A DNA stretch of 5,624 bases. Origin: Bifidobacteriaceae bacterium (GTDB lineage Bacteria; Actinomycetota; Actinomycetes; Actinomycetales; Bifidobacteriaceae). Location: contig JAUMUB010000069.1 of NCBI GenBank assembly GCA_030530905.1, positions 1 to 5,624 on the forward strand, written 5' to 3'. A program made the translations under genes and the position numbers. Below the pieces are notes generated by a model that was not told the DNA's origin, searched no databases, and saw only the letters and a list, made by a program, of their open reading frames with translations. This document shows, piece after piece, positions 1-5,624 of this stretch (positions are counted from its first letter, which is position 1; every line of letters begins with the position of its first letter).

Positions 1-1
1 A

Positions 2-352
2 GCTAAAAAAGATGCTGAGGAAGCTAAAGCAAAGTATGAGAAGCAACTTAGTACTGCTCGTATTGAAGCATCAAAAATTCGTAATGATGCACGTGCAGAA
101 GCTTCACATATTATTGCGGATGCTCGTGCGACTGCACAGAGTGATGCTGAACAAATTACAGCGAATGCTCAGCGTGCAATCGAATCACAGCAGCGACAAG
201 CATTGGTGAGCCTGAAAGGTGAGGTAGGCGTTTTAGCTACAACGCTTGCAGGGAAAATTCTTGGTTCGCAACTTGAAAATAGTGACGCGCAAACATCAAT
301 GATTAATCAATTAATTGATGACATGAGTGGTTCAACAACAAGTGAACATTAA
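2..352 (+). CDS. atpF: F1Fo-ATP synthase subunit b, C-terminal part (5' end outside window)
   Basis: Reading from base 2, an open frame runs 116 codons to a TAA at 350-352 and is open at the window's left edge, so only the C-terminal part is seen. Subunit b forms the peripheral stalk: it is anchored in the membrane by an N-terminal helix (missing here) and holds the F1 head still through delta. The visible part has no hydrophobic membrane segment. It is almost entirely a polar, alanine-rich helix with regular A, E, K, R and Q, as in AKKDAEEAKAKYEKQ and ASHIIADARATAQSDAEQ, typical of the b coiled coil. It is followed by a more amphipathic end (GVLATTLAGKILGSQL), where b usually contacts delta, and a polar tail (SGSTTSEH). 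The position directly before atpH supports the call. Sequence alone would only say 'stalk-like coiled coil'; the operon context makes it atpF. Confidence 0.93.
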   Translation, partial: AKKDAEEAKAKYEKQLSTARIEASKIRNDARAEASHIIADARATAQSDAEQITANAQRAIESQQRQALVSLKGEVGVLATTLAGKILGSQLENSDAQTSMINQLIDDMSGSTTSEH

Positions 353-371
353 TACGCAAACTTATATTGAG

Positions 372-383
372 AAAGGAAGGTGA
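372..383 (+). promoter_or_regulatory. Ribosome binding site of atpH
   Basis: AAAGGAAGGTGA lies just upstream of the ATG at 387 and nearly matches the complement of the 16S rRNA 3' end. The AAGG core ends 6 bases before the start. This supports ATG 387 as the atpH start and suggests independent initiation after the 34-base gap that follows atpF. Confidence 0.75.
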
Positions 384-386
384 CAG

Positions 387-1214
387 ATGCGAGGAGAAAA
401 CTCACGTTTATCTGATCGTGAATCACGTGATGCACTGGCACCGAAATTGCGCAATATAGGTGAGGATGCATGGCAAGTTAGTAATGAATTATTTGTTATT
501 ACTGACTTATTAGATCGCAATATTCGCATAGAGCGAGCTTTTACTGACACTTCACGAGATTTAGAAGATAAAATTGCTTTAGTGCATAATCTTTTTGAGT
601 CGCAAGTTCATCCATTGACTTTGGAAATCTTATGTGACCTAGTATCTCGTAAATGGAGTAGGGTTCGAGATATTGCTAATGGCGTTGAAGATTTTGCAGT
701 TGATGCAATTATGTATTATGCGGATTCAATTGGAGAGACCTTACAGGTTTCAATTGAATTAGCGCAATTACATTCTGCATTCTTGCAGCTTTCAGTAGTA
801 CGTTCTGATTTAAGTAATATGAACGCAAAACCTGAGGCTCGTGTGAAATTGTTACACGGTGTACTTGAAGGTAAAAATCTTAATCGTATAACTATGCGTT
901 TAGCTGAGCATGTTGCTGAAAATCCTCGTAAGCGTCGCTATTTAGCTTCAATTCAGTGGTTAGTAAATAAGTTCTCTCGCCATATGGGTGAATCAATGAT
1001 TACTGTTACAACCGCTGTTGAGTTATCTGAAGATCAAATTAAACGCTTGCTTGATGTGTACTCTAAGAAGCTTGGTAGACCAGTGCATATTAATGCTGTA
1101 GTTGATCCAAGTGTTATTGGTGGTATGAGAATTCAAGTTGGCAATGAAGTTACAGATAATACGGTAATTGCGCAATTACATCAGTTGCAACGTGCTGCTC
1201 TAGCAAGTGCGTAA
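387..1214 (+). CDS. atpH: F1Fo-ATP synthase subunit delta, long actinobacterial form
   Basis: Delta caps the alpha3-beta3 head and ties it to the b stalk, so that gamma rotation does work instead of spinning the head. The product is 275 aa against about 175-180 aa in most bacteria; delta subunits of about 270 aa are usual in actinobacteria that do not have the mycobacterial b-delta fusion. The C-terminal family signature is clear: VDPSVIGGMRI at residues 239-249, followed by a VTDNTVIAQLHQL segment. The region before it is helical. The extra length comes from what looks like a duplicated helical unit: residues 34-103 and 124-196 align without gaps over their first 38 residues, with EDKIALVHNLFE (60-71) matching EARVKLLHGVLE (150-161). 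The ATG at 387 is chosen because a strong Shine-Dalgarno precedes it. The gene lies 34 bases after atpF and 50 bases before atpA. Confidence 0.95.
   Translation: MRGENSRLSDRESRDALAPKLRNIGEDAWQVSNELFVITDLLDRNIRIERAFTDTSRDLEDKIALVHNLFESQVHPLTLEILCDLVSRKWSRVRDIANGVEDFAVDAIMYYADSIGETLQVSIELAQLHSAFLQLSVVRSDLSNMNAKPEARVKLLHGVLEGKNLNRITMRLAEHVAENPRKRRYLASIQWLVNKFSRHMGESMITVTTAVELSEDQIKRLLDVYSKKLGRPVHINAVVDPSVIGGMRIQVGNEVTDNTVIAQLHQLQRAALASA
486..974 (+). repeat. Diverged tandem duplication inside atpH (protein level)
   Basis: Two copies of a helical unit of about 70 residues lie 90 residues apart in the delta product, at residues 34-103 (bases 486-695) and 124-196 (bases 756-974). Both begin with EL. 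Both carry the same E-x-(K/R)-(I/V)-x-L-(V/L)-H-x-(L/V)-(F/L)-E pattern at the same offset, and both end with a basic, arginine-rich helix and a terminal F. Identity is low overall and no DNA-level repeat is evident, so the duplication is old. The homology is inferred from alignment by eye. Confidence 0.5.
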
Positions 1215-1252
1215 TGCAATAATATAGAACTTATTAAAGTCGAATGAATTAT

Positions 1253-1264
1253 AAGGAGTGATCT
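1253..1264 (+). promoter_or_regulatory. Ribosome binding site of atpA
   Basis: AAGGAG at 1253-1258 is a full Shine-Dalgarno core, 6 bases before the ATG at 1265. It fixes the atpA start and is among the strongest sites in the window, in keeping with three alpha copies per complex. The rest of the 50-base gap is AT-rich, and I see no convincing promoter or terminator in it. Confidence 0.75.
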
Positions 1265-2893
1265 ATGGTAGATTTAACCATTGATCCTAGCAAGATCCGC
1301 AAGGCTCTTGACGAATTCGTCGATGCATACAAGCCATCGGATGTGCCAACTCAAGAGGTTGGTTATGTCGCTACCGCAGGTGACGGTATTGCATTAGTTA
1401 CGGGTTTGCCGGGATGTATGGCGAACGAGTTGTTAACATTTGAAAATGGCACACTCGGTTTGGCATTTAACCTTGATGCACGCGAGATTGGTGTGGTTAT
1501 CTTAGGTGACTTTGCTGGCATTGAAGAAGGACAAGAAGTACATCGTACTGGAGAGGTTCTTTCTGTAGCTGTTGGCGATGGTTACTTAGGTCGTGTTGTC
1601 GATCCTTTGGGTAATCCAATCGATGGTCTGGGAGAAATTAAGAGCGAGGGGCGTCGTATTCTTGAAGCTCAGGCACCAGACGTAATGCATCGTCATCCAG
1701 TTGATGAACCAATGTCTACTGGTTTAAAGGCAATTGATGCAATGACACCTATTGGTCGTGGACAGCGTCAGTTAATTATTGGCGATCGTCAGACCGGTAA
1801 GACTGCAATTGCTATCGATACAATTATTAATCAAAAAGCTAATTGGGAATCTGGGGATCCTAAGAAGCAAGTTCGTTGTATTTATGTAGCAATTGGTCAA
1901 AAGGGTTCAACAATTGCTTCTGTGCGTCAAAGCCTTGAGGATGCAGGTGCAATGGAATACACCACAATCGTTGCAAGCCCTGCTTCTGATTCTGCTGGTT
2001 TTAAATATATTGCACCATATACTGGTTCTGCAATCGGTCAGCATTGGATGTATGAAGGTAAGCATGTGCTTATCGTGTTCGATGATTTGACAAAGCAGGC
2101 TGAAGCATATCGTTCAATTTCTTTGTTACTTCGTCGTCCACCAGGGCGTGAAGCATATCCTGGCGATGTTTTCTACTTACATTCTCGTTTATTGGAACGC
2201 TGTGCAAAGCTTTCTGATGATCTCGGTGGCGGTTCAATGACTGGTTTGCCGATTATCGAGACTAAGGCTAATGACGTTTCTGCATATATTCCTACAAACG
2301 TTATTTCTATTACTGATGGTCAGATATTCTTGCAGTCTGATTTGTTCAATGCAGGTCAGCGTCCAGCGGTTGATGTGGGTATTTCTGTTTCACGTGTAGG
2401 TGGTGCAGCACAGACCAAGGCTTTGAAGAAGGTCTCGGGCATGTTAAAGATTTCTTTGGCTCAGTACAAGTCACTTGAATCTTTCGCAATGTTCGCTTCT
2501 GACTTGGATTCTGTGTCAAAGGCACAGTTAACCCGTGGTGCTCGTTTAACCGAGTTGTTAAAGCAGGCACAGTTCTCTCCATATTCTATGGAGAAGGAAG
2601 TGGTTTCTGTTTGGACAGGTACGCATGGCAAACTCGATGATCTTGATCTAGTTGATGTGTTGCCATTCGAGCATGGTTTATTTGATTATCTTGATCACAA
2701 CACAGATATTCTTACTACTATTCGTGATACTGGTGATTTCACTGATGACACTGAAAAAGCTTTGGATAAGGCTGTAGAAGCATACCGCAATACGTATGTG
2801 ACTAAAGCAGGTAAGCCATTAGTGGATAAGAAAGAACAAGTAGAAGAAAAAGCTGTGATTGAACAAGAACAGCTTGTTGCGAAAGAGAAGTAG
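1265..2893 (+). CDS. atpA: F1Fo-ATP synthase subunit alpha
   Basis: Alpha alternates with beta in the F1 hexamer; it binds non-catalytic nucleotide and contributes the arginine finger to the catalytic site. The product has 542 aa. In order, it shows a helical N-terminus that normally contacts delta, a beta-barrel domain (about residues 30-100), and the nucleotide-binding domain. That domain has Walker A GDRQTGKT at 173-180 (K179, T180), Walker B LIVFDD at 269-274, [20 protein letters not shown] after it, and the alpha/beta signature [10 protein letters not shown] at 367-376, followed at once by the arginine finger R377 (SRVGGAAQ). A helical C-terminal domain follows. GDRQTGKT rather than GGAGVGKT marks this as alpha and not beta. 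Residues from about 514 on form a Lys/Glu-rich tail, about 30 aa beyond E. coli alpha (513 aa). All key residues are present. atpG starts 2 bases after the stop. Confidence 0.99.
   Translation: MVDLTIDPSKIRKALDEFVDAYKPSDVPTQEVGYVATAGDGIALVTGLPGCMANELLTFENGTLGLAFNLDAREIGVVILGDFAGIEEGQEVHRTGEVLSVAVGDGYLGRVVDPLGNPIDGLGEIKSEGRRILEAQAPDVMHRHPVDEPMSTGLKAIDAMTPIGRGQRQLIIGDRQTGKTAIAIDTIINQKANWESGDPKKQVRCIYVAIGQKGSTIASVRQSLEDAGAMEYTTIVASPASDSAGFKYIAPYTGSAIGQHWMYEGKHVLIVFDDLTKQAEAYRSISLLLRRPPGREAYPGDVFYLHSRLLERCAKLSDDLGGGSMTGLPIIETKANDVSAYIPTNVISITDGQIFLQSDLFNAGQRPAVDVGISVSRVGGAAQTKALKKVSGMLKISLAQYKSLESFAMFASDLDSVSKAQLTRGARLTELLKQAQFSPYSMEKEVVSVWTGTHGKLDDLDLVDVLPFEHGLFDYLDHNTDILTTIRDTGDFTDDTEKALDKAVEAYRNTYVTKAGKPLVDKKEQVEEKAVIEQEQLVAKEK
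2884..2890 (+). promoter_or_regulatory. Weak ribosome binding site of atpG inside the end of atpA
   Basis: The only purine-rich stretch before the atpG ATG (2896) is AGAGAAG, within the last codons of atpA and 5 bases from the start. It lacks a GG core, so it pairs poorly with 16S rRNA. With the atpA TAG at 2891-2893 just 2 bases from the ATG, atpG probably depends on ribosomes finishing atpA. Confidence 0.45.
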
Positions 2894-2895
2894 CT

Positions 2896-5305
<2,410 letters not shown>

Positions 5306-5306
<1 letters not shown>

Positions 5307-5587
5307 TGTCTGAGGCAATAATGCAAGTTGCGATTGTAGCTTCGAACCATCCTGTTTGGGAGGGTAAAGCTACTACTGTAACTGTTCCCGGTACAGAGGG
5401 AACTATGGGTATTATGCCTAATCATGAGCCTGTGTTAACTCTGATTTCAAGCGGAACAGTTCATGTTCAAGATGATGCTGGCAAATCGCATTATTTTGCT
5501 GTTGCTGATGGTTTCATATCTTTTGACTCTAACAAGCTTACAATTGCTGTTGAAAGAGGTAAAAGTATAGATAAGCCAGAAGCTTAA
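5306..5587 (+). CDS. atpC: F1Fo-ATP synthase subunit epsilon, short form without C-terminal helical domain
   Basis: Epsilon sits at the foot of gamma on the c-ring and, in many bacteria, inhibits ATP hydrolysis through a C-terminal helical hairpin. This product has only 93 aa, against about 130-140 aa for full-length forms. It contains the N-terminal beta-sandwich with the family pattern EGTMGIMPNHEPVL (residues 31-44) and VADGFISFDSNKLTIAVE (66-83), and then stops 10 residues later, so the inhibitory helices are absent. The end is not an obvious frameshift: the TAA follows a natural polar tail (RGKSIDKPEA), and short epsilons are known in actinobacteria. The ATG at 5306 overlaps the atpD stop as TAATG, pointing to reinitiation; AAGGAAG at 5286-5292 is the nearest Shine-Dalgarno. 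An ATG at 5321 preceded by TGAGG is an alternative start that would remove five residues. Confidence 0.95.
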
Positions 5588-5606
5588 AATATGATGATTT
5601 TTAGCT
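5581..5606 (+). other. Imperfect hairpin over the atpC stop codon
   Basis: AGCTTAAAAT (5581-5590) and ATTTTTAGCT (5597-5606) can pair as a 10-position stem with one T-T mismatch and a 6-base loop (ATGATG). The left arm includes the atpC stop codon. The stem is mostly A-T and is followed by AATCTTACTC rather than a T run, so it does not look like a standard intrinsic terminator. It could protect the mRNA end or be a chance fold in AT-rich sequence. Confidence 0.3.
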
Positions 5607-5624
5607 AATCTTACTCATTAATAT

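Noticed and set aside
12..209. 65-aa + strand open frame at the left edge
   Set aside because: It overlaps atpF in another frame, and its translation is a compositional artefact (M, L, R, K rich) with no ribosome binding site or family resemblance.
353..386. atpF-atpH gap as a promoter or regulatory site
   Set aside because: Apart from the ribosome binding site, its 34 bases show no clear -35/-10 pair or inverted repeat.
1230..1255. Possible hairpin CTTAT...ATAAG hiding part of the atpA ribosome binding site
   Set aside because: Only five A-T-rich pairs across a 16-base loop; too weak to regulate and expected by chance in AT-rich sequence.
2346..2582. 78-aa minus strand open frame inside atpA
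   Set aside because: Antisense shadow of the conserved alpha region around the arginine finger; no independent evidence of coding.

Overview
This window holds the distal part of an F1Fo-ATP synthase (atp) operon, all on the + strand. The order is atpF (3' end only), atpH, atpA, atpG, atpD, atpC, followed by a 37-base tail. Coding sequence fills nearly the whole window. The largest gap between genes is 50 bases, so there is no unexplained stretch of 300 bases or more.

The likely source is a low-GC member of the Bifidobacteriaceae, most plausibly Gardnerella. Several features point to an actinobacterium: a long delta subunit of 275 aa, a charged C-terminal extension on alpha, and a short epsilon of 93 aa. 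The gamma protein (start MGSQLALKTRIKSTQSLEKI, end [20 protein letters not shown]) closely resembles bifidobacterial gamma as I remember it. The base composition is clearly AT-leaning, roughly 40% GC by eye, with codons mostly ending in T or A. That fits Gardnerella better than the GC-rich bifidobacteria. The assignment comes from memory and inspection, not from a database search.

Layout: 2-352 is the cytoplasmic stalk part of subunit b. 387-1214 is delta, 1265-2893 alpha, 2896-3813 gamma, 3822-5306 beta and 5306-5587 epsilon. The atpH and atpA starts have strong Shine-Dalgarno sequences. atpG starts 2 bases after the atpA stop, atpD starts 8 bases after the atpG stop, and the atpC start overlaps the atpD stop by one base (TAATG). 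The last three genes therefore look translationally coupled. An imperfect hairpin sits over the atpC stop codon.

The products assemble as the alpha3-beta3 catalytic hexamer, the gamma/epsilon central rotor and the b/delta peripheral stalk. The a and c subunits and the N-terminus of b are presumably encoded just upstream. In a fermentative, acid-producing host the enzyme probably works mainly as an ATP-driven proton pump for pH homeostasis. All catalytic motifs are intact in alpha and beta. I found no undescribed system. The points most worth a second look are an internal duplication in delta, an epsilon without its inhibitory C-terminal domain, and the charged tail on alpha.
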